Origin: Vibrio tubiashii
GTDB lineage: Bacteria; Pseudomonadota; Gammaproteobacteria; Enterobacterales; Vibrionaceae
Direction of reading: 5' to 3'
Length of the DNA stretch: 64,000 bases
Assembly: GCF_028551255.1 (NCBI RefSeq)
Contig: NZ_CP117029.1
Coordinates: 2,046,001-2,110,000, forward strand
Part shown: piece by piece, positions 53,949 to 63,213 of the stretch
Layout: each line of letters opens with the position of its first letter
How positions within the stretch are numbered: position 1 is the first letter of the stretch
Translations under genes and position numbers: made by a program
Notes under the pieces: generated by a model
Seen by the model: only the letters and a program-made list of their open reading frames with translations
Database searches by the model: none
Told to the model about the DNA's origin: nothing

Positions 53949-55322
53949 TTATTTATCTAACTGATTGAAAATATTAAGAATAACTTGCTCGACGTAAAGC
54001 AGAACCATAGCCTGACCAGACGGCTCACGATATGCACCTGTCAATGCAATGATGTTACCTGTTTTGTGGTCAAACGCTGAGAACTGACCGTTCACACCAA
54101 TCATGGTAGAGAACTTGCGCCCACCAAACTCAACGGTGCGCCATTGGTTTTTGTAGAAAGCCGTTGGCATTAATAGATGTTCGTAAGAAATACGACCCCA
54201 AGCTTGTTTTACTTCAGCATCGCCATTCTTAACTTGCTCGATGTACTTTTTAGGCAGTACTTGCTCACCTTTAAAGTTCTTGCCGTCGTTAACCATTAAG
54301 AAGCTACCAATCGCAAAATCACGTGTGGTCATGTTCGCAGCGCCAGATGCCATAGACTCTTTATTCACACTGGTATACATTGCCATATCGCTGGTAAAGC
54401 CACCTTTCTTCCATAGGTACTTTTCGTAAAACTCAGCGAGTGTCATACCACTTGCACGTGAAACTGCCAAACCTAACATTTCCGTGTTGATATCGCGATA
54501 CTCATAGCCAAAGCCCGGTGGGTTTGCTGGTTTGGCTTGCTTAACGAAAACTTTTGATAGGTACTCGCTAAAAGAATTTATCTCACCATTCGCATCTGGG
54601 CGTGGAATTAGCTTGCCATCTTTCTCTACGTGGCCGTTATACCCCATCGCTGACGGCATGGAACTATCCCATGAACCATCTGCACCAGCCGCATAATTTG
54701 ACCAGTGGTACCCGTCTCGGCTCTTAGGTAGCTTCACGACACCCGCGGTCATATCAGCATAGTAATGAAGAGGAATGTTCGCCCACTCGCTACCTTTCAG
54801 TTCAGGTGCATACTTACCGATAGGGTCATTCATACTGAGCAAGCCTTCTTCTTCAGCAATAAATGCAGCCATGCTCGAAAAAGACTTAGTCGAAGACATA
54901 ATATGGTTCAGCGTATCTTTATTGGTACCATTCCAATAATCTTCAGCGATCACTTCGCCTTTTTTATTCATGATGACGTAGTTTTGGATACTGGCACGAT
55001 CACGCATCACATCGTACAACGAGATTTTGTGTCCCGGAATCACATCGTCCAACATTACTTTAGCTGGGTCAAAGCTGTTTAACACCTTGATAGGCATCGC
55101 TTTATTTGGGTTATTCTCTACCTGAGCCCAGTGATGATAAAGATGCGCATCTGCCATGGTAAACTGGACAAAACGCTTCTCTTCCCAGTTCTCAACACCC
55201 GCTCCGTAATGGTTAAGATTTGCTTCCATTTGCGGATTGGGCTCATGGTATGTCACAGCCTGTACTGGAACAGTGATACCGACGCTAGATAGTAGGGTTA
55301 GTGCAAGTAGTGTCTTCTTCAT
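53949..55322 (-). CDS. Exported serine hydrolase, beta-lactamase class C family
   Basis: This 457-residue protein has a signal peptide (cleaved near VQA). The catalytic SxxK motif is SSTK (Ser143, Lys146) in HIMSSTKSFSS. Tyr275 in YEYRDINTEML fills the place of the YxN motif, with Asp in place of Asn. Such periplasmic enzymes include esterases, amidohydrolases and 6-aminohexanoate-dimer-hydrolase-like proteins; the substrate cannot be read. It lies 58 bases after a LysR gene on the same strand, so the regulator may control it. Confidence 0.82.
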   Translation of the reverse strand: MKKTLLALTLLSSVGITVPVQAVTYHEPNPQMEANLNHYGAGVENWEEKRFVQFTMADAHLYHHWAQVENNPNKAMPIKVLNSFDPAKVMLDDVIPGHKISLYDVMRDRASIQNYVIMNKKGEVIAEDYWNGTNKDTLNHIMSSTKSFSSMAAFIAEEEGLLSMNDPIGKYAPELKGSEWANIPLHYYADMTAGVVKLPKSRDGYHWSNYAAGADGSWDSSMPSAMGYNGHVEKDGKLIPRPDANGEINSFSEYLSKVFVKQAKPANPPGFGYEYRDINTEMLGLAVSRASGMTLAEFYEKYLWKKGGFTSDMAMYTSVNKESMASGAANMTTRDFAIGSFLMVNDGKNFKGEQVLPKKYIEQVKNGDAEVKQAWGRISYEHLLMPTAFYKNQWRTVEFGGRKFSTMIGVNGQFSAFDHKTGNIIALTGAYREPSGQAMVLLYVEQVILNIFNQLDK

Positions 55323-55380
55323 GTGAAAGTTCCTTTATTAAGTTGTCCTAATCTTACTTGCGAGCATCGAATAATTTAAA

Positions 55381-56271
55381 TTAGTTACTATTCGATTTTC
55401 GAATACTAAATGAATCAATGATGAATTGGCCGACTCTGCCCATATCTCTGTTCGCTGCCCATACTAAGTCTAAGCCTGAGTACATCTTAGTTTGATTAAA
55501 CTCCGGCTTTATGGAAACAAGTGATCCTAACTCGATACGCTCATCGCTCCAATCTGATGGCAAGATTCCCCACCCCATACCAAGTTCAATAAGATGACTG
55601 CACTGAACCAAGTTATCCGCTTGCCAAGTATCTTGCGAAAAAATAGAGGTTTTACTTAACACAGGATGACTGCTGAGTGAGCGGCCGATGATTTGTCGCG
55701 CAGCGAGTAACTCTTCATTGGAGACTTCTGATAGATCAGCCAGTGGATAGTCAGGACTACATACGCACTGCCACTCATATTGATGAATGGTGATAAAATT
55801 GAGGTACTGAGGGTAAGCATCAGCACCAAAGTGTACACCGAGGTCAATCTCATGATTGAGTAGCGCTTGCTGCAAGGCTATGTGGTCGAGAAGCTGAATT
55901 TGTACTTCGGTGTTGGGAAACTTTTCTTCTAATCCAATCAAGACAGAGTCTAAGCAACTTAGTGGTGCCATAGGATCAACACCGATAACTATCTTGGTTT
56001 CGACCTCATTGTAAACCGCTTGAGCAAAGCTGTTCATCTTATCTGCCTGCCGCAACAAAAGTTTGGCCTGTTGATAAAGCCTTTCACCCGCCTTGGTTAA
56101 AGTGGGCTTACGGGTTTGACGATCAAATAAACTTAGGCCTAACTCATCTTCTAAGTTACTTACCCCAATACTGACTGAACTTTGACTTTTATTGAGCTTT
56201 CTCGCCGCGGCTGAAAAAGAGCCGGCTTCTACCGTAGTAACAAAAGCGATAGTTTGTTCCAAATTGATCAT
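55381..56271 (-). CDS. LysR-family transcriptional regulator
   Basis: This 296-residue regulator has an N-terminal helix-turn-helix (LEQTIAFVTTVEAGSFSAAARKLNKSQSSVSIGVSNLE region, about 4-41) followed by the two-lobed effector domain (KIVIGVDPMAPLSCLDSVL onward). The start at 56271 has GAGAG upstream at good spacing; a frame five codons longer is open. It precedes the serine hydrolase gene. Effector unknown. Confidence 0.87.
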   Translation of the reverse strand: MINLEQTIAFVTTVEAGSFSAAARKLNKSQSSVSIGVSNLEDELGLSLFDRQTRKPTLTKAGERLYQQAKLLLRQADKMNSFAQAVYNEVETKIVIGVDPMAPLSCLDSVLIGLEEKFPNTEVQIQLLDHIALQQALLNHEIDLGVHFGADAYPQYLNFITIHQYEWQCVCSPDYPLADLSEVSNEELLAARQIIGRSLSSHPVLSKTSIFSQDTWQADNLVQCSHLIELGMGWGILPSDWSDERIELGSLVSIKPEFNQTKMYSGLDLVWAANRDMGRVGQFIIDSFSIRKSNSN

Positions 56272-56414
56272 TCTATCTCTCACCATAACGCATTGATTGA
56301 AAATATTATTTATAACAATAATGCTAATGTCCCCCTATCTGCAATAAAGCAGCAAGGGCAAATATCGAAGAATTGGATGAAACTACGAATAGAAAAGTTG
56401 GGTAGGCAGATAGC

Positions 56415-56442
56415 AAAACGCCGCTAATAAAAGCGGCGTTTT
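56415..56442 (-). terminator. ffs terminator
   Basis: AAAACGCCGCT (56415-56425), loop AATAAA and AGCGGCGTTTT (56432-56442). On the minus strand it follows the 4.5S RNA directly. Confidence 0.8.
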
Positions 56443-56446
56443 AGAT

Positions 56447-56555
56447 GGGTGGAGGCCCCAGCCACATCCCGGCACACAAGTCACACGCTGCGGCTGCTTC
56501 CTTCCGGACCTGACCGAGTTCACGAGCTATTGTTGCGGGAGGACCAGGGCCTCCA
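56447..56555 (-). ncRNA. ffs: 4.5S signal recognition particle RNA
   Basis: Read on the minus strand, the RNA contains the invariant SRP core GTCAGGTCCGGAAGGAAGCA with the GGAA tetraloop and the asymmetric loops that bind Ffh. The ends TGGAGGCC and GGCCTCCA pair to close the hairpin. Length is about 109 nt, close to E. coli 4.5S RNA (114 nt). A terminator follows. Together with its flanks it fills the 405-base LysR-diguanylate cyclase gap. Confidence 0.96.
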
Positions 56556-56676
56556 TAGATTCTGTTTCCTTAGCATCGCTAAGGAGTGAGGGGATTATCA
56601 AGCATCCGATGGGGTATTTCAAGTCTAACACCGAATAAAACGCCTCTTTTCGTTTCAACTGCTTAGTCAGTAACCA

Positions 56677-58686
56677 TTAATTGAGATAATGGACGTTTTT
56701 ACCTTCATTGATGTCTTCGTTAGCACACTGTTTTGACTGCTGTTTATGCTGATACATCGCTTCATCGGCTTCGTTAAGCACTTCTTGTAAGCTCATAAAG
56801 GTGCGACGTGGTAACGAAATACCGATAGCGACAGAGATATCAAAGCTAAGTTTGTGCTCCTGTGAGCTAAAAGGCACTACTTTGAGTGTTTCGAGTATGG
56901 TACAAACACTTTGCTTATCTATTTTGCCAATTAAGATGAACTCATCGCCACCGATTCGATAACAGCGCCCTTTCCATAGTCGCTCAATATGTTCGGCGAC
57001 ACTTTTCAGCACCATATCCCCTACCTCATGACCATAGGTATCGTTAATCTGTTTAAAGTGGTTCACATCAAGATAGATGACCGTCATATCGGCACTCACA
57101 CCAGTGCTAAATCGTTGGTGCAGAGAACGGCGATTTTTTAAACGCGTTAAAGGGTCTGTGTTTGACTGACTATGTAGGTACATTGAGACGATCAACATAA
57201 AGCCAATCACCATGACAAAAAGGATATGACTTTTACGTGAGAATGCCTGTTCAGCTTGCAGTGTCACGCGCCAATTCGGCTGGTAATCATAGCGCTCAAT
57301 GGTAAAGCCAATATCGAGCATTTTTATTGCTCGGCTAAACAGAGGCGCAAGCTGGGCACCGACTTCGTTTTTAACAAAGCCAATCGCGACATCTGAGCGG
57401 TAAAAGCTGCCTATCAGCTGATCCTCTTCGAGTGGGAGTAAATCTTTTGATTCGCGTAACTTTTTATTGAAGCTTGCTCGGCTAGTTGCCATGTAGTCGA
57501 TATCGCCGTTTAGTAGAGCAGTGTAAAGTTGCTGGGAGGTCGAGAATGATTTGAGCTCTTTATTAGGCAACAGCTGAGAAAGCAGATCGGCGAAAAAGTC
57601 ATCTTTTAACACACCGATTTGCTCAACGATCAGCTCCGATACATTACTATAAACATTATCCTTATACCCTTCGCGCTTAATCATCACCACTTCAGGGAAG
57701 TAGTAGGGGTCACTAAACTCGGCAATATGTTTTCTTGGCTCCGAAACAATTAGTGGGGCAATGATATCAATCCGCTTGGCAACAAAATCTTGGTACATGC
57801 TCTCCCAAGTTTCATCGGCATGACTCACTACTTGGCAGTTAAGCATCAATATTTGACAAGACTGCATAACCACATCGGCGCTGATCCCCGTCACCTGACC
57901 ATCTTTATGGTAAACCGTGTATTGGCCAACATTCTCTAGCTTAACTTTGTAGGTTCGATTGAGGTTCAAATTGCTATCAATAACAGACTGACGCAAGGCT
58001 TGTTGACGCAGTTCAAACTGATATTGCTTCACTGATTCCCTTAAGCGCTTCTGAATTTCCGCGGTATGGATGTAAGCTTCGATAGTCGCAAGTAAATCCC
58101 TATGCACATCTTTGGGTGCAATGATTGAAACAGGCTTAATCGACAATTGATTGTTAAGCAGTTGAGCATCATAACCCGCCAGCAACATCGGTTTTAGCTG
58201 ATTGATCGCATCCACGATGCCATCAACCTTATTCTGTTCAAGGAGTGCTTTAGCGTGATCATGCCCAGTGTATTCAATCTGGGCGATATCTGGATAGTTG
58301 ACGGAAATCAGGTCACCGTAGATCGTGCCTTGCGGAATACCAATAACCTTTGCAGAAGCCAACGTGGCGTTTTGCAAGCTATAAAGGTAAGTGAACTCAA
58401 TATTGGTTGGGCTAGAGAAGTCAAAGAACTCTGCGCGCTCTGGGGTATAAGTTACGTTAGCGGCAAAGTCTGCGTGCCCTAATTTAACGGCTTCAAGAAT
58501 GTCATTGAAGCTCGGGTAATAGACGTATTCGATCTCAATTCCAAAGCGTTCAGAAACCGAATCAAACAGGGTGCGCGTGACAAAGTCATCCGCCTCAATC
58601 CCTACTTTATAGGCAACATTGCTCATCGCCACGGGGGCGCAAATAATACTAATGATGAGAAGAGTCGTTCGCCAAATAAGACTCAT
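56677..58686 (-). CDS. Diguanylate cyclase with two periplasmic solute-binding domains
   Basis: This 669-residue protein has a signal/anchor, a first SBP-3 domain (about 22-230), a second SBP-3 domain (about 250-480), a membrane segment (about 490-508, ILFVMVIGFMLIVSMYL) and a GGDEF domain (LTRLKNRRSLHQRFS to the end) with GGDEF at 579-583. The inhibitory RxxD site is absent (LWKG at that place). It should sense a small ligand, perhaps an amino acid, in the periplasm and set c-di-GMP output. The Venus-flytrap pair resembles BvgS-type sensors joined to a cyclase. Confidence 0.9.
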   Translation of the reverse strand: MSLIWRTTLLIISIICAPVAMSNVAYKVGIEADDFVTRTLFDSVSERFGIEIEYVYYPSFNDILEAVKLGHADFAANVTYTPERAEFFDFSSPTNIEFTYLYSLQNATLASAKVIGIPQGTIYGDLISVNYPDIAQIEYTGHDHAKALLEQNKVDGIVDAINQLKPMLLAGYDAQLLNNQLSIKPVSIIAPKDVHRDLLATIEAYIHTAEIQKRLRESVKQYQFELRQQALRQSVIDSNLNLNRTYKVKLENVGQYTVYHKDGQVTGISADVVMQSCQILMLNCQVVSHADETWESMYQDFVAKRIDIIAPLIVSEPRKHIAEFSDPYYFPEVVMIKREGYKDNVYSNVSELIVEQIGVLKDDFFADLLSQLLPNKELKSFSTSQQLYTALLNGDIDYMATSRASFNKKLRESKDLLPLEEDQLIGSFYRSDVAIGFVKNEVGAQLAPLFSRAIKMLDIGFTIERYDYQPNWRVTLQAEQAFSRKSHILFVMVIGFMLIVSMYLHSQSNTDPLTRLKNRRSLHQRFSTGVSADMTVIYLDVNHFKQINDTYGHEVGDMVLKSVAEHIERLWKGRCYRIGGDEFILIGKIDKQSVCTILETLKVVPFSSQEHKLSFDISVAIGISLPRRTFMSLQEVLNEADEAMYQHKQQSKQCANEDINEGKNVHYLN

Positions 58687-58843
58687 GTCGCTTCTAAATC
58701 CCTTTTGAATAGTTATGATAGGTCAGAAAATTGCCCTATTGATGTAAGCCTTTCCTTGACTGACTAGAGCAGATTTTCGGCAATTCTGACACAACAAGTT
58801 TCCTATGCCAAGCTTGCATGTTCAATCAAAAAAAATAGATTTA

Positions 58844-59584
58844 TTATATATCTTGATTCTCTTCGACACTGCGCAAAATGTAGTCCGTCATCCAGGCTGT
58901 GCCTAGTAAACAAATCCATACGACAAATACCGGATTCGGTACTTCGATATTGGGTGAAACAACCAAAGCAGCAAAGCCAACCGTCGGCAATGTCCAGCAA
59001 AGCAACTTACTCCAACGAAAGGTTTTCAGCTGAGACAAGCTCTCCATCGAAGCCATGATGCCAGTAATGCACAAAGCGATTAATGCCGCATAAGATAGGT
59101 CAGCAATCCAAAGAGGAAGAATCAATCCAAGCGCCCACCAACTGTGTTTATTTGATGGTTTCCAATGTGAAGCTGCCCACCAGATTACCGCAACCGATAG
59201 AGTTTGAACGAGAGTGACGATAGGCTCTCCTGCTAGCTTATCTCCGGCTTGCGTGACCATAATACCTATCAGTAAGGTCGCAACAATTAAGAAGCTGGTA
59301 AGTACCACACCAAGACTACTGCGTCTTGAGAAGGCCACCATTAACAAAGGAAACAAGACCCACAAACTCACTGAAAGTGTGATAGGTTGATGAGGAAGGG
59401 TTAGACCATAGGTTGTCATTGCAGCCATTAATACTAAGCCAACAAGACCGCCTTGAGGGAAAATCCATAATGCAGGAATTACCAAGGCTAATACCGGAAT
59501 ATCGCCTTCACTAATGCTGATAGCTCTAGCACAAACTACAGCTAACAGAGTTGTCACTAAGAACTGAAATGTAGAAAATACCAT
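58844..59584 (-). CDS. Hypothetical inner-membrane protein
   Basis: This 246-residue protein is almost wholly hydrophobic, with about eight membrane segments (FQFLVTTLLAVVCARAISI; LALVIPALWIFPQGGLVGLVL; VLTSFLIVATLLIGIMV; LVQTLSVAVIWWAASHW). Layout and Trp-rich loops resemble MASE1/MHYT-like sensor or DUF membrane modules, but no family is assigned. It lies between a diguanylate cyclase gene (158 bases downstream on the same strand) and the divergent alkyltransferase-like gene. Confidence 0.65.
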   Translation of the reverse strand: MVFSTFQFLVTTLLAVVCARAISISEGDIPVLALVIPALWIFPQGGLVGLVLMAAMTTYGLTLPHQPITLSVSLWVLFPLLMVAFSRRSSLGVVLTSFLIVATLLIGIMVTQAGDKLAGEPIVTLVQTLSVAVIWWAASHWKPSNKHSWWALGLILPLWIADLSYAALIALCITGIMASMESLSQLKTFRWSKLLCWTLPTVGFAALVVSPNIEVPNPVFVVWICLLGTAWMTDYILRSVEENQDI

Positions 59585-59633
59585 GCCCTCTCCTTATCCA
59601 TTCCTTGGAAATCTGTACTAGGACACAGTCATT

Positions 59634-59936
59634 ATGGACCAGTTTTTAATGCAAATCTTTGCAGTAATTCACCAAATTCCCTTAGGAAAAGTCAGTACTT
59701 ACGGCGAGATCGCAAAAATGGCGGGTTATCCCGGTTATGCACGCCATGTAGGAAAAGCCCTAGGGAACTTGCCTGCTGATAGTAAATTGCCTTGGTTTCG
59801 TGTGATTAATAGCCAGGGTAGGATTTCACTTAAAGGGGAAGATTTAGTACGCCAACGTGAAGCGCTGATAGCGGAAGGGGTCGAAGTCAGCAATGACGGA
59901 AAGGTGAAATTAAACAAATATAGATGGCAACCTTAG
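59634..59936 (+). CDS. atl: Alkyltransferase-like protein (ATL/YbaZ)
   Basis: This 100-residue protein matches the DNA-binding domain of O6-alkylguanine transferases (IPLGKVSTYGEIAKMAGYPGYARHVGKAL). The alkyl-accepting Cys of PCHRV is Trp54 in PWFRVIN. Such ATL proteins bind O6-alkylguanine without repairing it and flag it for nucleotide excision repair. Position next to ybaY and tesB matches E. coli ybaZ-ybaY-tesB. Confidence 0.92.
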   Translation: MDQFLMQIFAVIHQIPLGKVSTYGEIAKMAGYPGYARHVGKALGNLPADSKLPWFRVINSQGRISLKGEDLVRQREALIAEGVEVSNDGKVKLNKYRWQP

Positions 59937-59971
59937 CAGCGCTGCCATCGTTTTAACTTAAGTCTGCTTAC

Positions 59972-60400
59972 CTAGTGGCGCACTCCAACAAGACGTAAAT
60001 TTACCTCTTTGGTCTTCTCTGCATCCGTGATCACAGGGTAAATGGTATCAGAGATAAAACGTAGCTTACCATTCACTTCGATACGAGCACTGACACTATA
60101 ACGGTGGCGCGGATCAATCTTTGAGGTATGGTAAGCCAAATCAAACTCAAACGGCGATTGCGCGCCATTGGTCTCAAAGCGGTGTTTAGCGATAACCTTA
60201 GCAGGAGCGTCAGCCAAAGAGACATCTTGCAAAGTCACGGTAATCAATGAGCCTTTTGGCAATGCAATTCGCTCTCGGTAAGAGACGGTTCCTGTCACGC
60301 TTTCGACTTTATTTTGTGATTGAGTTATCTCGGCAGATTGGCAGCCCACCAGTACCAAACCTAGTACTGCTGTAGCGACTAACGCGAATATTTTCTTCAT
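59972..60400 (-). CDS. ybaY: YbaY family lipoprotein
   Basis: This 142-residue lipoprotein has a signal ending in LVGC (Cys20) and the YbaY/YscW domain (VTGTVSYRERIALPKGSLITVTLQDVSLADAP; RYSVSARIEVNGKLRFISDT). In E. coli it is a glycoprotein/polysaccharide-metabolism annotated lipoprotein of unclear function. It is divergent from tesB. Confidence 0.88.
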   Translation of the reverse strand: MKKIFALVATAVLGLVLVGCQSAEITQSQNKVESVTGTVSYRERIALPKGSLITVTLQDVSLADAPAKVIAKHRFETNGAQSPFEFDLAYHTSKIDPRHRYSVSARIEVNGKLRFISDTIYPVITDAEKTKEVNLRLVGVRH

Positions 60401-60594
60401 TGAGCACTCTCTTAACTTATTAGATTTTCGAGAATTATAAGTAGACGCTATTTGCTTGTCATTGCAATTCGATGATTATTGACAAGACTTTAACTATGTT
60501 GAGTTTTGCCTGACATAGAAATCAAACAACTGTTTTATTTGTCACTAAAGCGGGTAAAATGCCACCTAGATACAAAGAATATAAGGTAGAGAAA

Positions 60595-61455
60595 ATGAGT
60601 AAACCTCTAAGTGAATTGCTGGACTTGCTCCAACTTGAAAAGCTAGAAGAGGGCCTGTTTCGAGGTCAAAGTGAAAACTTAGGGCTTCCTCAAGTCTATG
60701 GAGGTCAAGTGATAGGCCAAGCCTTATCAGCAGCGCGTTATACCGTTGATGCAGACCGTACTGTTCACTCGTTCCATAGTTACTTCCTCTACCCTGGTGA
60801 TCCTGAAAAACCGATTATCTATGACGTAGAAAATCTCCGTGATGGGCGCAGTTTCAGCACCCGCCGTGTTAAAGCCATTCAAAATGGTCGCCCAATTTTC
60901 TACTTAACCGCGTCTTACCACGGTGAAGCTCCAGGATTTGAGCACCAAAACACCATGCCGGATATTCCGGGGCCTGAAAACTATGCCTCTGAGTCAGAAC
61001 TAGCGGAACGTATTGCCGACTTTTTACCAGAAAAACTAAAGAAGACCTTCTGTGGTGAAAAGCCAATTGAAATGCGTCCTGTCACTGTCGTTAATCCTCT
61101 AAAACCAGAGAAAGTCGAAGCGAAACAGTATCTGTGGATCCGAGCAAACGGCGAAATGCCAGATAATCAATTGATCCATCAGTACTTGCTTGGCTATGCC
61201 TCTGATTGGGGTTTCTTAGTCACTGCCCTTCACCCTCATGGCGTCTCTTTAATGACTCCGAAATTCCAAGTCGCCACCATCGATCACTCGATCTGGTTCC
61301 ACCGTCCATTCAAGATGGACGAATGGTTGTTGTATGTCATTGAAAGCCCAACTGCGAGCAATACGCGTGGTCTGGTGCGTGGTGAGATTTACAATCGCAA
61401 TGGTGACTTGGTGGCCTCTGCGGTACAAGAAGGCGTCATGCGCTTTACTGAATAA
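60595..61455 (+). CDS. tesB: Acyl-CoA thioesterase II (TesB)
   Basis: This 286-residue double-hotdog thioesterase has the same length as E. coli TesB and high similarity throughout ([41 protein letters not shown]). Catalytic residues expected at Asp204 ([12 protein letters not shown]), Thr228 region ([11 protein letters not shown]) and Gln278 (AVQEGVMR) are present. It hydrolyses medium- and long-chain acyl-CoA. The ATG at 60595 gives the exact family start; the frame is open 12 codons further upstream. Confidence 0.95.
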   Translation: MSKPLSELLDLLQLEKLEEGLFRGQSENLGLPQVYGGQVIGQALSAARYTVDADRTVHSFHSYFLYPGDPEKPIIYDVENLRDGRSFSTRRVKAIQNGRPIFYLTASYHGEAPGFEHQNTMPDIPGPENYASESELAERIADFLPEKLKKTFCGEKPIEMRPVTVVNPLKPEKVEAKQYLWIRANGEMPDNQLIHQYLLGYASDWGFLVTALHPHGVSLMTPKFQVATIDHSIWFHRPFKMDEWLLYVIESPTASNTRGLVRGEIYNRNGDLVASAVQEGVMRFTE

Positions 61456-61473
61456 TATCATCCTTCCAAGACT

Positions 61474-61496
61474 AGCCTCCTGACGGAGGCTTTTTA
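61474..61496 (+). terminator. tesB terminator
   Basis: AGCCTCC (61474-61480), loop TGAC and GGAGGCT (61485-61491), then T residues that also contain the stop codon of the convergent YHYH gene. Confidence 0.8.
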
Positions 61497-62525
61497 ATGC
61501 GTGTGCCCGTGCGAACGCTCAATACTAAAACCACTAAAGCTAGTATCAACACTACCTTTGAAGCAATTAATCACCCAAGGGAATGCGTCGGTAACGTAAT
61601 AACCGTACTGACCATTCACCGTCATGCCGTTACATTCATCGAGGTCTCCCAACCCTGCTGAGTACTCCCAGTCGCCACGAAACTGCCCGTCATAATTGCT
61701 GCTCGCAACGTTGCCACCCACAACGGGAGCCGTATAGCTTCCCACATCAACACGCGCCCCCGTTTTTAAGCGGTAACTAGAAGTCGCCTTACGAACCTGA
61801 CTGGTTGAACTATCTAGGAAACAACTGCCATAAATTGGAAACCCATCAGCGGCAAAGCCAATTACCGGAGAGGCTTCTCCCCCCGCACAATCTTGCACGA
61901 ACATAGCAACGGGATTGCCGTGGTAGTGATACTCCCCGGTAGGCTGGACATGCGCATTGTGAATATCGGTACCAAAGCCGTTTAGAGACGACATCGGATC
62001 GTAGCGCCACGGATTGTTGATTTCACTTTGACCACAACCCGTACGTTCATCCCCCACACCGTAGCAAGCAGCCGCCAACAGATCGACTTTAACGCCGTTA
62101 AGCAGCACCGCTTCTGACGTCCCCAAGCTTAACGCGGTAGTAGAACCAGCGAAGCTTGGCGAAGCGGTAAACTCATAGTAGGTCGATTGCTCGGAGACGT
62201 TGGTGGCAAATGAAGCCGTCACATCATTGAAGTCATGGTTAGGAATCGCATTCGACTGAATAATGCACTTACTACCGCTCGACGTTATCTGCGTTTGACC
62301 GGTGTAAACGAGTGAGCGTTGGATGTCATTCACAGTAGAAAAAAACGTACCCAAATATTGTTGGCAATCACCTGAAAGATTAGTAAATAAAAGGTTAGTG
62401 ATGTTATTGCCTGATACCGAAGGCGTTGAAGCAGCGCTACTTGAGTCATCTCCGCCATTGCAGCCACTAAGTAGTGTCGCTGCAATGACAAAACTCAAGG
62501 CGTTAGTTGATGGTAATGCTGACAT
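61494..62525 (-). CDS. YHYH-domain lipoprotein
   Basis: This 343-residue protein has a lipoprotein signal with lipobox LLSGC (Cys22) and a Ser/Gly-rich linker. The YHYH domain is centred on GEYHYHGNP (Y199-H202) and carries IHNAHVQPTG, GFAADGFPIYGSC and TDAFPWVINCFKG. The very C-terminus is HGHTH. YHYH proteins are exported, often calcium- or metal-associated, of undefined function. The ATG at 62525 is chosen for its AAGGA site 8 bases away; an ATG three codons earlier overlaps that site. Confidence 0.8.
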   Translation of the reverse strand: MSALPSTNALSFVIAATLLSGCNGGDDSSSAASTPSVSGNNITNLLFTNLSGDCQQYLGTFFSTVNDIQRSLVYTGQTQITSSGSKCIIQSNAIPNHDFNDVTASFATNVSEQSTYYEFTASPSFAGSTTALSLGTSEAVLLNGVKVDLLAAACYGVGDERTGCGQSEINNPWRYDPMSSLNGFGTDIHNAHVQPTGEYHYHGNPVAMFVQDCAGGEASPVIGFAADGFPIYGSCFLDSSTSQVRKATSSYRLKTGARVDVGSYTAPVVGGNVASSNYDGQFRGDWEYSAGLGDLDECNGMTVNGQYGYYVTDAFPWVINCFKGSVDTSFSGFSIERSHGHTH

Positions 62526-62622
62526 TTTATTCATCCTTGTTATGTGTGTTTGTTGTCAGATTAGTCACACTTAACAAGTTTAAAAATGAGCTTTACTTGG
62601 CTTTACCCTGCCATACACTTCT

Positions 62623-63096
62623 TTACGTATGGCATATTGGAAGAGCCGTGGTGTACTTAAGCGGTTCCATGGCAAAGGTAGAGGTCACGTTAGAAATACC
62701 TTCGACAGAGTTGACCAGTTTTTTGTAAAAATGATCAAAGCACTGCATATCTTTAACCAATACTTTCATCATGTAATCGTACTCACCCGCCATACGGTAG
62801 AACTCCATTACTTCAGGAAACTCTGACGCAGTGGAAACAAACTGGCTATACCACTCGTGAGAATGGTCACTTGTCTTTACTAGCACAAATGCAGTGAATG
62901 ACAGATCGAGTTTTTCGGGGTTAAGCAAGGCGACTCGCTTTTGAATCACGCCCGCTTCCTCTAGCTTTTTAAGTCGCTTCCAACATGGTGTTGTAGTCAG
63001 GTTAACCGCCTCCGCCAGCTCGTTAAGAGACAAGGTCGCATCGTTTTGCAGTAGATCGAGCATCTTGCGGTCAATTTTATCAATATCCATATCCAC
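62623..63096 (-). CDS. decR: Lrp/AsnC-family regulator, DecR (YbaO)-like
   Basis: This 157-residue regulator has a helix-turn-helix ([39 protein letters not shown] region, about 7-46) and a RAM domain ([34 protein letters not shown]). It is clearly different from the global Lrp at 17941-18435. It is divergent, 117 bases away, from a cysteine desulfhydrase-like gene. In Salmonella ybaO and cdsH have the same arrangement and YbaO/DecR activates cysteine detoxification, which supports this name. Confidence 0.8.
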   Translation of the reverse strand: MDMDIDKIDRKMLDLLQNDATLSLNELAEAVNLTTTPCWKRLKKLEEAGVIQKRVALLNPEKLDLSFTAFVLVKTSDHSHEWYSQFVSTASEFPEVMEFYRMAGEYDYMMKVLVKDMQCFDHFYKKLVNSVEGISNVTSTFAMEPLKYTTALPICHT

Positions 63097-63213
63097 ACAC
63101 TTCTCAAAGTAGAAATATTTTCTCCAAATAAAGCAAAATGCGATAAAAATAGCAAAGCTTTTCTCCCCATTAATAGGTAAATTAACCTCATAACGATTCT
63201 AAGGAGAAACCCT

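Noticed and set aside
63170-63190. GGTAAATTAACC near-palindrome before the cdsH-like gene as a DecR site
   Set aside because: Imperfect and A/T-driven; there is not enough to call it an operator without a motif comparison.
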